Assembly (NCBI GenBank): GCA_026988355.1 | Contig: JALSLK010000083.1 | Location: 1-42,035, forward strand | DNA from: Flavobacteriaceae bacterium | GTDB taxonomy: Bacteria > Bacteroidota > Bacteroidia > Flavobacteriales > Flavobacteriaceae | Reading direction: 5' to 3' | Length of the DNA stretch: 42,035 bases | Shown here: positions 26,040-35,500 of the stretch, piece by piece | How the letters are laid out: each line of letters opens with the position of its first letter | Position numbering within the stretch: position 1 is the stretch's first letter | The notes under the pieces: generated by a model | Database searches by the model: none | Seen by the model: only the letters and a program-made list of their open reading frames with translations | Told to the model about the DNA's origin: nothing | Translations under genes and position numbers: made by a program

Positions 26040-26921
26040 GTGAAACACAAAGCAGGATTTATAAATATAATAGGAAACCCAAATGTTGGTAAATCCACAT
26101 TAATGAACGCTTTCATAGGAGAGCGTTTGTCTATTATAACCTCAAAAGCACAAACAACCAGACATCGAATACTAGGAATTGTAAATGGCGAAAATTTTCA
26201 GATGTTATTTTCGGATACACCAGGAATTATAAAGCCAGCATACGAATTGCAAGAATCTATGATGGATTTTGTAAAGTCGGCTTTTGAAGATGCAGATATT
26301 TTAATCTATATGGTTGAAATAGGAGAAAAAGACTTGAAAGACGAGCGATTTTTTAATAAGATAATCCATGCAAAAGTACCAGTACTGCTATTAATAAACA
26401 AGATAGATAAATCTACGCCAGAAGCATTAGAACAATCCGTAGCATTATGGAAAGAAAAAGTGCCAAATGCATTAATATTAGCAATATCAGCACTAGAAAA
26501 TTTTAATGTACAAGTAGTATTTGACAAATTATTAGAATTATTACCAGAAGGAGCAGCATTTTACCCAAAAGACCAACTAACCGACAAACCAGAGCGATTT
26601 TTTGTAAATGAAGCCATTCGAGAAAAAATATTGATGCATTATAAAAAAGAAATTCCATATTCTGTAGAAATAGATACCGAAGAATTTTACGAAGAAAAAA
26701 AAATCATCAAAATACGTTCGGTAATCATGGTCGAGCGAAACTCGCAAAAAGGAATCATAATAGGACATAAAGGAGCATCACTAAAACGAGTAGGAACAGA
26801 AGCACGAAAAGATTTAGAAAAATTCTTTAATAAAAAAATATTCTTAGAGCTTTATGTAAAAGTAAATAAAGATTGGCGAAATAATACGAGACAACTAAAA
26901 CGATTTGGATATAAAGAGTAA
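26040..26921 (+). CDS. era: GTPase Era
   Basis: This 293-residue Era binds 16S rRNA and helps mature the 30S subunit. Motifs are G1 GNPNVGKS (12-19), the switch region SKAQTTRHRI, G3 DTPG (59-62), G4 NKID (120-123) and G5 ISALE. A C-terminal KH domain carries GHKGASLKRVGTEARKDLEK. The start is a GTG at 26040, which gives the standard family N-terminus (KAGFINIIGNPN) and has no nearby ATG competitor. It follows the lipoprotein gene by 12 bp. Confidence 0.96.
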   Translation: MKHKAGFINIIGNPNVGKSTLMNAFIGERLSIITSKAQTTRHRILGIVNGENFQMLFSDTPGIIKPAYELQESMMDFVKSAFEDADILIYMVEIGEKDLKDERFFNKIIHAKVPVLLLINKIDKSTPEALEQSVALWKEKVPNALILAISALENFNVQVVFDKLLELLPEGAAFYPKDQLTDKPERFFVNEAIREKILMHYKKEIPYSVEIDTEEFYEEKKIIKIRSVIMVERNSQKGIIIGHKGASLKRVGTEARKDLEKFFNKKIFLELYVKVNKDWRNNTRQLKRFGYKE

Positions 26922-26934
26922 AATTATAGGTAAA

Positions 26935-28326
26935 ATGAAAAATCATTTCACAAAAATATTGTTACTATTATTTATACTAATTAGCACTACAAATTATAGT
27001 CAAATTATAGAAGCTAACATTATAGATAGTGCTTTAGTTTTTAATAAAACAAAACGAGTAATAGCACTAAAAAAGGATAGTCTAAAAAAAATAAAAGCAC
27101 CAATTTTTAGAAGTCCAAATTATAAAGAAGCACAAGAAAGTTACACAATAAAAGAAGTTCCAAATCCTAAAAAAGGAAATGCAAATGGATATATTTCCGA
27201 TCCAAATGATTATATCTCCATAGCAAAAGAATTAGAATTAAATACACTAATTTGGTCAATAGAACAAACAACAACAGCACAAATAGCAATAGTAGTTTTA
27301 CCAAGTATAGGAAAAGAAGTACCTAAAAATTTCGCAGTAAAAATAGTTGAAGAATGGAAAATAGGTCAAGCAGAAAAAGATAATGGATTATTAATTTTAA
27401 CCGTAATAGATCAGAGACGTACAGAATTTGAAACAGGATATGGGTTAGAATCCATACTTACCGATGCAATATGTTTCCGAATAGGGAAACAAGAAATAGT
27501 ACCACATTTTAAAAAAGGAAATTACGGAGAAGGTTTAATTGCAGCAATAAAAAAAGTAAAATTATTTTTAGAAAAACCAGAAGCAATCCAAGAAATTTAT
27601 TCTAACGGAATAACACACGAAAAAAATACATTGCAAAATCGCATAGGAATTTGGTACGACATATTGCTAGGATATATAATATTGAGTTTGTTATTTTTTG
27701 CAATTTATTTTGGATTTATTTACGATATAGACAAGTCTATAAACGATTATCATGCAAAATACATACGATTAGAAAAATTTAAAATAGGATTTCTGTTAAT
27801 ATTGTTTCCATTGCCATTTATCTACATGAATAGATTGGTAAAAAAACGATTAAAAAAATATCGATTTGCACCACGATATAGTCGAATAAATGGAAAACGA
27901 ATGCTATTAAAAGACGAATGGGCAGAAAATAATTTTTTAGAAAAAGCACAAATCTTAGAAGAAAAATTAAATTCAGTACGATATGATGTTTGGGTAACAG
28001 AAGACGAAAGTGATATATTAATACTAGAATATAAAGGAGCAAATTTAAGCTATTCCGATTGTACAAAATGTAGTTATAAAACTTTTGGAAAATTAAAAAC
28101 AGTAGTAATTACTACGGCAACCTACAATAGAAGCGGCAAACGATTAATAAATTACAAATGCCGAAATTGTAATTACGAAGAAGAAGTTACGGAAATAATT
28201 CCACAAAAAATACAAGCAACATCAAGCACCTCTAGTTTTGGAGGAAGTTCCTCCAGTTTTGGAGGAGGCTCTTCAAGTTTTGGAGGAGGAAGCTCGGGAG
28301 GAGGAGGAGCAGGAGTGAGTTGGTAA
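26935..28326 (+). CDS. TPM-domain membrane protein with zinc-ribbon-like cysteines and Gly/Ser tail
   Basis: This 463-residue protein has a signal peptide (ending near TNYSQ) and a TPM domain (about 75-195; DNGLLILTVIDQRRTEFETG is the core). Two membrane helices follow (about 230-255 and 280-298). The cytoplasmic domain has paired CxxC motifs, C376/C379 and C409/C412, then a low-complexity SSFGGG-type tail ending in GVSW. TPM proteins include acid-phosphatase-like and photosystem repair proteins; most bacterial members are uncharacterised. The start is set at the ATG at 26935, preceded by attataggtaaa, because upstream in-frame codons to a TTG at 26905 lie inside era. It is 13 bp after era. 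Confidence 0.85.
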   Translation: MKNHFTKILLLLFILISTTNYSQIIEANIIDSALVFNKTKRVIALKKDSLKKIKAPIFRSPNYKEAQESYTIKEVPNPKKGNANGYISDPNDYISIAKELELNTLIWSIEQTTTAQIAIVVLPSIGKEVPKNFAVKIVEEWKIGQAEKDNGLLILTVIDQRRTEFETGYGLESILTDAICFRIGKQEIVPHFKKGNYGEGLIAAIKKVKLFLEKPEAIQEIYSNGITHEKNTLQNRIGIWYDILLGYIILSLLFFAIYFGFIYDIDKSINDYHAKYIRLEKFKIGFLLILFPLPFIYMNRLVKKRLKKYRFAPRYSRINGKRMLLKDEWAENNFLEKAQILEEKLNSVRYDVWVTEDESDILILEYKGANLSYSDCTKCSYKTFGKLKTVVITTATYNRSGKRLINYKCRNCNYEEEVTEIIPQKIQATSSTSSFGGSSSSFGGGSSSFGGGSSGGGGAGVSW

Positions 28327-28411
28327 TTGTTTTGTTTTTTAAGACTTAAAAAGTAACTATATAGAATGTTTACTTGAAACAAATCAAACAAAACACTTGT
28401 AAATAAAACCG

Positions 28412-28419
28412 TATATTTG
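28412..28419 (+). promoter_or_regulatory. Candidate -7 box of fabH
   Basis: TATATTTG is an exact TAnnTTTG match, 27 bp upstream of the fabH ATG. No -33 element at normal spacing was seen. Confidence 0.42.
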
Positions 28420-28446
28420 ATACACAAAACAACTTAAATACACAAT

Positions 28447-29451
28447 ATGTATAATTCAAAAATAATAGGATTAGGATTCTATGTACCTGAAAATAAAGTA
28501 ACCAATGATGACTTATCCAAAATTATGGATACAAACGATGCATGGATTCAAGAACGGACAGGAATAAAAGAAAGACGTTGGATAGAAAAAGGAAGTGAAG
28601 ATACAAGTGCAACAATGGGAGCCAAAGCAGCTAAAATTGCAATAAAAAGAGCAGGTCTTACCAAAGATGAAATCGATTTTATTGTATTTGCAACATTAAG
28701 TCCAGATTATTTTTTTCCAGGATGTGGAGTGCAAATACAAGACCTGTTAGAAATGGGAACCATAGGAGCAATAGATATCCGTAACCAATGTTCAGGATTT
28801 ATATATGCAATGTCAACAGCAGATCAGTTTATAAAAACAGGAATGTATAAAAATGTATTGGTAATAGGAGCAGAATATCATTCCAATGGATTAGATAAAA
28901 CAACTAGAGGAAGAGGAGTTTCGGTAATATTTGGAGATGGAGCAGGAGCATGTGTCCTTACAAGAACAGAAGATAATGCCAAAGGAATATTATCTACACA
29001 CCTACATAGTGAAGGAAAGTATGCCGAAAAATTAGTAGTAGAAACACCAAGTATTAGACATTGGGTTCCAGAAATAGTAGAGAATAAAGAAGAAGATACC
29101 TCGTACTTTCCATATATGGATGGACAATTGGTATTTAAACATGCAATAGTACGATTTAGCGAAGTTATAAATGAAGGTTTAGAAAAAAATAAACTATCAG
29201 CTTCAGATATAGATATGTTTATACCACACCAAGCAAATTTAAGAATAGCACAATTTATACAGAAGAAATTTGGACTAAAAGATGACCAAGTATATAACAA
29301 CATCATGAATTATGGGAATACAACAGCAGCGTCCATAATTATAGCCTTAACAGAAGCTTGGGAAAAAGATAAGATAAAAGAAGGCGATTTGGTAGTATTA
29401 GCAGCATTTGGAAGTGGTTTTACTTGGGGATCCGTAGTAATAAGATGGTAA
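28447..29451 (+). CDS. fabH: 3-oxoacyl-ACP synthase III family protein
   Basis: This 334-residue thiolase-fold condensing enzyme has the catalytic triad C115 (RNQCSGFIYAM), H261 (IPHQANLRI) and N291 (NYGNTTAAS). The N-terminal IIGLGFYVPEN and DAWIQERTGIKERR are typical. FabH condenses acetyl-CoA or branched acyl-CoA with malonyl-ACP to start fatty acid synthesis. The insertion HLHSEGKYAEKLVVETPSI is longer than in E. coli FabH, and the HQANLRI form and the SPDY loop resemble the Bacteroidetes paralogues, which are not always the housekeeping enzyme. The next gene, a 12-heme cytochrome, begins 31 bp downstream on the same strand. Confidence 0.9.
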   Translation: MYNSKIIGLGFYVPENKVTNDDLSKIMDTNDAWIQERTGIKERRWIEKGSEDTSATMGAKAAKIAIKRAGLTKDEIDFIVFATLSPDYFFPGCGVQIQDLLEMGTIGAIDIRNQCSGFIYAMSTADQFIKTGMYKNVLVIGAEYHSNGLDKTTRGRGVSVIFGDGAGACVLTRTEDNAKGILSTHLHSEGKYAEKLVVETPSIRHWVPEIVENKEEDTSYFPYMDGQLVFKHAIVRFSEVINEGLEKNKLSASDIDMFIPHQANLRIAQFIQKKFGLKDDQVYNNIMNYGNTTAASIIIALTEAWEKDKIKEGDLVVLAAFGSGFTWGSVVIRW

Positions 29452-29482
29452 ATATTTAAGTATTTTTTGCGGAATAGTAAAA

Positions 29483-31309
29483 ATGAAAAAAACAAAACAA
29501 TTCTTTTTAGTAGTATTTTTAGTAATACTAATAGTAGTATTATTTTATAAAAATGGAATTGAAACAACACCATATCAAGCAATAGTAAAAAAACAAAATT
29601 CATGTATTAGTTGTCATATAGAAATGCAAGGATTTTCGTTAGCACATACACCAGACAAAGTAAGTTGTACAGCATGTCATTTAGGAAATGCGTTTGCAAT
29701 AGATAAAAAAAAAGCACATAAAGAGATGTTGCTAGTTCCAGGAAATTTATCAAATGCATCAGAAACCTGTGCAAAATGCCATGTAGGAATAGATTTACGA
29801 GTAAAAAACTCCATGATGAATACCATGAGTGGAATAATAAGCGTAGATAAATATGTGTTTGGAGAAAATAAAAATTTAGATAGTATATTTAGTATACATC
29901 ATTTAAAAAATAGTACGAAAGCAGAAAGTCATTTACGAAATAAATGTGCATCGTGTCATATCGGAAATGAAAAAAAATACCCAAATCCAATAACCGAAAA
30001 ATCGAGAGGAGGAGGATGTCTAGCATGTCACTTAAATTACAACGAAGAAACAAAAAAAGCACATCAAGAATACATTACGTCGAATAAAGAGCAACTAACA
30101 AAATACCATCCATCCATATCACTAAAAGTAACCGATAATCATTGTTTTGGTTGCCACAGTAGATCAGGACGAGTAGCAACCAATTACGAAGGTTGGCACG
30201 AAACCATATATAAAGATACCTTGTATGGAAATCCAAAATATAGAGTGTTAGAAGACAAAAGAGTATTCGAAAAACAACCAGCAGATATACACCATACTAT
30301 CGGAATGAGTTGTATAGATTGCCATGACAGCTATGAAGTAATGGGAGATGGAATAAAATATGCACATCAAGAAGAATCAGTAAAAGTAAGATGTTCAGAT
30401 TGTCATACAAAACAAAGCGATATAAAATCGCAAACAAATACTATAGCTTTTTCAGAATTAGAAGCGTCGGAACAACGAATTATTCGATTGCGAAAATTAG
30501 ATACAACAATGCAGTTTTTAAGAGCAGAAAAATCCAATAGAACATTGCTAAACGTCATTAGAACGAGAAAACAGAATTACTTAATAACAAAAAACACATC
30601 CCAAAAAATATTAATATCAAAACAGTCAGAAAGTTGTACGAGCGAAGTACATAAAAATGTGAGTTGTAGTACATGTCATACCAGTTGGATACCACAATGT
30701 ATAAGTTGCCATACCAAATTTGATAAAGACGAAGACGGTTACGATTTGCTAGCAAAAGATTGGACAATGGGAAAATGGATAGAAAAAGGAAATGATTATT
30801 TGGCAGAATATCCAACATTAGGAATAGTAGAGAGAAATGGAAAAAAGATAGTCAAAACCTTTGCACCAGGAATGATAATGAGCTTACAGCAAAAAGAAGA
30901 AATAAAAGAAAGTTTCCATCGATTGTTTGCGCCAGTTAGCGCACATACAATTTCAAAAAAAGGAAAAGCATGTATAGATTGCCATAATAATCCAGTAGTA
31001 TTGGGATACGGAAGAGGAAAATTAAGATTTACAAAAAACGGAACTTGGCAATTCCAGCCAAAATATCCAAAAGCACAAGATAAATTACCGCAAGATGCAT
31101 GGATTGGATTTTTGAAAAACGATACGATACATAAAGCAACACGAATAAACGCAAGACCATTTTCTTTGTTAGAACAACAAAAAATATTACGAGTAGGAGC
31201 ATGTTTAACCTGTCATAAAGAAAAAACGAAAGAAATAAAGTTATTGTTAAACGATTACCAAAAAGCACTTAAAAAGAGAAGCGATAAATGTATACCTTCC
31301 AAATTCTGA
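29483..31309 (+). CDS. Membrane-anchored 12-heme c-type cytochrome
   Basis: This 608-residue protein has an uncleaved-looking N-terminal helix (about 5-22) and then a periplasmic region with twelve CxxCH motifs starting at residues 41, 62, 96, 155, 179, 221, 277, 304, 395, 406, 497 and 574. The first eight form a dense block; the last four are looser and separated by a helical, heme-free stretch (309-394). Several His-rich stretches (SIHHLKN, IHHTIG) may supply distal ligands. I do not recognise a characterised family. A tetraheme quinol-dehydrogenase or octaheme reductase relation is possible for the N-terminal part. It follows fabH by 31 bp and is probably co-transcribed; a 247-bp gap follows. 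It is likely an electron-transfer or reductase protein of the periplasm. Confidence 0.9.
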   Translation: MKKTKQFFLVVFLVILIVVLFYKNGIETTPYQAIVKKQNSCISCHIEMQGFSLAHTPDKVSCTACHLGNAFAIDKKKAHKEMLLVPGNLSNASETCAKCHVGIDLRVKNSMMNTMSGIISVDKYVFGENKNLDSIFSIHHLKNSTKAESHLRNKCASCHIGNEKKYPNPITEKSRGGGCLACHLNYNEETKKAHQEYITSNKEQLTKYHPSISLKVTDNHCFGCHSRSGRVATNYEGWHETIYKDTLYGNPKYRVLEDKRVFEKQPADIHHTIGMSCIDCHDSYEVMGDGIKYAHQEESVKVRCSDCHTKQSDIKSQTNTIAFSELEASEQRIIRLRKLDTTMQFLRAEKSNRTLLNVIRTRKQNYLITKNTSQKILISKQSESCTSEVHKNVSCSTCHTSWIPQCISCHTKFDKDEDGYDLLAKDWTMGKWIEKGNDYLAEYPTLGIVERNGKKIVKTFAPGMIMSLQQKEEIKESFHRLFAPVSAHTISKKGKACIDCHNNPVVLGYGRGKLRFTKNGTWQFQPKYPKAQDKLPQDAWIGFLKNDTIHKATRINARPFSLLEQQKILRVGACLTCHKEKTKEIKLLLNDYQKALKKRSDKCIPSKF

Positions 31310-31365
31310 AAAAATATAGTTGTTATTTCAAGTGAAATTTGCGACCAAAGAAGTAAATTTTGTAT

Positions 31366-31386
31366 CGAGAATTGTTCTTGAGAATA
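31366..31386 (+). promoter_or_regulatory. Overlapping inverted repeats, possible upstream activating site
   Basis: AGAA (31368-31371), TTCT (31375-31378) and AGAA (31381-31384) form two overlapping short inverted repeats within CGAGAATTGTTCTTGAGAATA. They lie about 115-135 bp upstream of the start predicted for the sigma-54-like promoter at 31475, the distance normal for an enhancer-binding protein. TTGATAATCAA (31430-31440) is a second perfect palindrome closer in. Confidence 0.32.
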
Positions 31387-31474
31387 CTATAAATTATTTT
31401 TTTAAATAAAAATAATTCAAAATATTTAATTGATAATCAATAAATTACAATCAGTATGAAATGTAATTATTTTT

Positions 31475-31491
31475 TTGGCACAGTACTTGAA
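31475..31491 (+). promoter_or_regulatory. Sigma-54-like -24/-12 promoter
   Basis: TTGGCAC (31475-31481) and TTGAA (31487-31491) reproduce the RpoN layout: the GG at 31477-31478 and the G at 31489 are exactly 12 nt apart. The -12 element has GA in place of the canonical GC. A transcript would start near 31501, 56 nt before the ATG at 31557. No TAnnTTTG box suits this gene better. An inverted repeat AATTACA/TGTAATT (31443-31468) lies immediately upstream. Confidence 0.5.
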
Positions 31492-31556
31492 ATTACTAAA
31501 TCAAATGCGGAAGCCGAAAAGCAAAAAGAGTAGGCATAATCCTTAAACCATATATT

Positions 31557-32306
31557 ATGAAGAACAGGATACTTTTTATTTTAGGAGTGCTTATGATGGT
31601 TTCAACAGTTGAAGCTAAGACAAGCAAAGAACAACCAAACAGCAAATGGGATTATGAATATAATCACAATGCAGAACCAATTTCATTTATGGAACGAGGA
31701 ATTAAATTCTTCATATTTACAGATGGAGAAATGGATTTTGATATACATGCAAACGATTACGAAACAACAACCGAATATTACTATAAAAGTAAAAGTCGAA
31801 GAGCAAAATCAAGAACATCTCAAAGGTATGGAGGCGTACCAGTAACGAAAGATTATAGAGGAAGAGTAATACGAGTAGGAAGAGTTTTTATAAACTATAA
31901 CTACAGAGGAAACGTAAGTAGAGTAGGAAGTGTATTTATTGGATATAGAAGAGATAGAATGACAAGAGTCGGAGGATTACGAATTATTTACGATAGATAT
32001 GGAGTGAGGTATAGAGGACAAGTAAAACACAGGCACCATTACAATACAGGATATTATTCTAATTTTTACAACGATTATTTTTGGGATAATATAGTATATG
32101 ATTACAATGACAATTTCTTTGATGATGATTTTAACGAAGATTATGAACAATTCGAAGAAGATGATGATTACTATTACTATAGATCAAAAAGTTCAAAAAT
32201 GAAGAACTTAAAAGGTAAGCGTATGAAAAAGCAAAAAATGATAAAAAGAAAAAAGAATAAATCAAGATATTATAAAAAGTACAAAAAACATAAGAAAAAC
32301 GATTAG
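31557..32306 (+). CDS. Secreted charge-segregated repeat protein, unknown function
   Basis: This 249-residue protein has a signal peptide (ending near TVEA). Residues 25-75 are a mixed region, followed by three tandem ~16-residue repeats at 100-146 with the consensus YRGxVxRVGxVFIxY. Next come a Tyr/Asn/aromatic region (160-185), an acidic block (FDDDFNEDYEQFEEDDD, about 188-204), and a very basic tail (210-249) rich in KK, KR and KKH. I do not know a characterised family, although flavobacterial proteins with the RVGxVFI repeat are familiar as hypothetical proteins. It is preceded by a sigma-54-like promoter and followed by a clear terminator, so it is a single-gene unit. Confidence 0.75.
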   Translation: MKNRILFILGVLMMVSTVEAKTSKEQPNSKWDYEYNHNAEPISFMERGIKFFIFTDGEMDFDIHANDYETTTEYYYKSKSRRAKSRTSQRYGGVPVTKDYRGRVIRVGRVFINYNYRGNVSRVGSVFIGYRRDRMTRVGGLRIIYDRYGVRYRGQVKHRHHYNTGYYSNFYNDYFWDNIVYDYNDNFFDDDFNEDYEQFEEDDDYYYYRSKSSKMKNLKGKRMKKQKMIKRKKNKSRYYKKYKKHKKND

Positions 32307-32343
32307 TAAAAGTATATAAAAAGCAATTGCTAAGAAAAATAAG

Positions 32344-32373
32344 CTCCCAAAATTAAATATTTTGGGAGTTTTT
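32344..32373 (+). terminator. Terminator of the repeat-protein gene
   Basis: CTCCCAAAAT (32344-32353) pairs with ATTTTGGGAG (32359-32368) around a 5-nt loop and is followed by TTTTT. It lies 38 bp after the stop. Confidence 0.85.
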
Positions 32374-32506
32374 ATGTTTAAGAGTTATTAGGTTCTTAAT
32401 AAATAACACTATCTAATAAAAATAATTATTATAGAAAAATAATTTATAATGCATTAAACTAAGGTTTATAACTATTTTACTATTTTTATAGCAAAATATA
32501 TCTATC

Positions 32507-35500
32507 ATGATTAGGAGAATACTTTTTTATAAAAACCATCTTTTTTTAATTGGTTTTTTATTGATTTGTTTAACAAGTTTTTCACAAATTACCTTTACAG
32601 AAAATACTTGGATACCAATAGGGAACACAGAGCTTAGAACACGTTTTGATGATGCAGATAATGGAGATGGTTTAAACGATGGAGCAATAGGAGTAAACGG
32701 AATAGATACCATTGGACCATTAGGCGTATTATATACATTTCAAGGAAATATGATAAATGGAGAAGCGTATACCATACAAACATCTGTTTATAATTATGTA
32801 TCATCCTATATAAAATATAGAGTAGAGTTATATAATATGACAGACAATGTAATATTAACGACAAGCCCATTAATTACAATTGTAGGAAGCGTAACAACAC
32901 CAGAAAATACAACTATTAGTTATATAGCAACAAATACAGACGATGGAGATATACTCCAATTGCGTTATGTAAGAGAAAATACCGAAGCATCAAATCATAT
33001 AGCAAGAGATTTTGCAATTGATAATGTGCGTTTAAATGGGATATTATTTGAATTTGATCATTTATTTTTCACAAAACCAACTATAGATATTCCAGCAGTA
33101 GCACCAACAAATATAGAACTTACAGAAATGGATTTGATATTAAGTAAAATGTCAGATAATATCTTAGGAACAACAAATCCAATAAACACAAATATAATAG
33201 ATGCAGTATCAAAATATAATGCGTTAAATATAGTAGTAAATAACAATACAATAAATGGTAATATGCCAACACCAGAATGGGAAATAACCGTTTGGGAATC
33301 AGGAAATTTTTTAAAAACATTTGCCCAGCATTTAAAATACAATCCAATAGATACAACAATATATAGTAACGGATTAACAATGCAAGAAATGGCATCAAAT
33401 ACAATTTGGTTTTTTTGTGATGCATTTTATCGAAGACAAATACCAAGAGATTATATTACCTATTTTTATAAATTATTTGCAGCGCCAACCATATTTTTAA
33501 AACCGTATTTAAGTTCTCACATTAAAGAGCTGTTTTATTTTAGTTTAATAGAACACAGTAGTCAGTATATATTCTTTTGGGAAGAAGAATATATTACAGG
33601 ACAACCAGGAACACAAGGAGCAATTAATATAGACGATATAGGAAATATGTCAGGAATACAATTGGCATTTGGATTAATGCAAGATACACCAGAAGAAAGA
33701 TTGCAATGGGCAAAAGGATTTAAACGCTATTATGAGCGATTTATGAGTCATACACCAGGAACGTCAGATGGAATAAAATCAGATGGATCTAGTTTCCATC
33801 ATCGTTCAGGATTAAATAATTACACCTATAATTATAATACACCAATGTTTGTACTATCGGTTTTAGATGGAACCTCATTTCAAGTATCCCAAGAAGCATA
33901 TAAAGTGTTTAGAAAAGGAATATACACACAATTATTAGTTGCAAATGAAGATGTGGAACCATTATCCATGGCAGGAAGACATCCAGAAGCAAGAAGAATA
34001 TCACCAAATAAAAATTTAATACGATTAACGGCAATTACAGGAGGCCATATTTTAGGCTTATCAAATCCAGATCCAATTATAGCAAATGCTTATGTTAGAC
34101 AATGGGGAAATCATAACGATTTACCAAATGCAATACCAGAAGTATTGTCAGGATTTAAACCATTAAATTATCATGGAATGGGAGTGTATTGGAAAAATAA
34201 TTGGATGGCAAGTTCTAGAGGAGAAAGTAATTGGAGTTTTGGTTCAGAAATGATACGAGATCATCAACATTATGGTCGATACCAAAGTTATGGAACACTT
34301 GAAATTATTTATGAGGGAGGAGAAGAAATAGGAAATGGATTTCGATTTAACGGTTGGAATTGGAACTACAATCCAGGGACAACAGCAATTGTTTTACCAT
34401 GGGAATTATTACGAGTAGAAAATAAATATCAAAAAGAATATCAGAAAAAAGGATTTGTAGGAACATTATCCTTAGAACATCAAAATAACGAAGTGTATAA
34501 AAGTATGGGAGAGACAGGAATGTTTGCAATGGAATTTGCAGAGAGCGATACCAATCATGGGTATACTCCATTTGGACCAAATACACATGACTCTTCTTTC
34601 TTATTTAAAAAATCTGTATTCTTTTTTGAAGATTATATAGTAGCATTAGGTTCGGAAATAAATAATGAAGATACAACGCATCCAACAGTAACAACATTAT
34701 TCCAACGAATGTCAGAAAATCAAGCAAATGTAAATGTAAACGGAACTATTTATGCAAATTTTGAAACGAACACATTTAATGGATCAAATTGGATAATCGA
34801 TAATTTTAATACAGGATATTATGTAGTAGGAGAAGGAAGCAATCAATTAAAAATACAAAGAGAAAATCAGCACATACCTTTTTTAGATGATTTTGACTAT
34901 ACACTAAGTGATTTAAGAGCGCCAGTAGATTACTCAATTGGTTATATAAATCATGGAACCAATCCAGTAAATGCAGGATATGAATTTGTAGTAAAACCAG
35001 ATGTTACAGCATCGAATATGTCCAATTTCGCAGTAAATATGTCAAATGATACAACAAAACCCTATCAAGTATATCAAAAAACAGAAACAGCGCACATCGT
35101 AAAAGATAAAAACAATGGTACAGTAGGATATGCATTGTTTACAGCAAATGCAAATTTATCCAATGCATTAGTGCTAAAAGCAAATGACATACCATGTTTA
35201 GCAATGTATAAAGAGATAAATGCACAAACAATACTATTGTCTGTATCAAATCCAGATATGGGATTTTTTGTAGATAGTTTTGAAGCATCCGTAGAAGTAC
35301 CAATACAAATTACATTACATGATGTTTGGACTTTAGAAAACACACATCCAGAAGTAAGTATAATAAACACAACAGATACAACAACAACCATACAGTTTAA
35401 TACTTTTGATGGAAAACCAATAGAAATTCAATTAAATAAATTTAATGTAGAAATAAATATTAATGAAGGAATTTGTACTGAAGCAGAATCAGGAACAATA

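Noticed and set aside
26905-26934. Upstream TTG start for the TPM gene
   Set aside because: It lies inside era and would place polar residues before a good signal peptide that starts at 26935.
28228-28323. Short tandem DNA repeats that could suggest a repeat array
   Set aside because: They encode the SSFGGG-type low-complexity tail of the TPM protein in frame and have no spacers.
31310-31556. tRNA or small RNA gene in the 247-bp gap
   Set aside because: No cloverleaf, T-loop or terminator-bounded RNA could be drawn; the visible structure is better read as promoter elements.
32634-33446. Hydrophobic antisense ORFs opposite the PL8 lyase, resembling membrane proteins
   Set aside because: Leu/Tyr-rich reading caused by the A-rich coding strand; the PL8 frame is complete and continuous.
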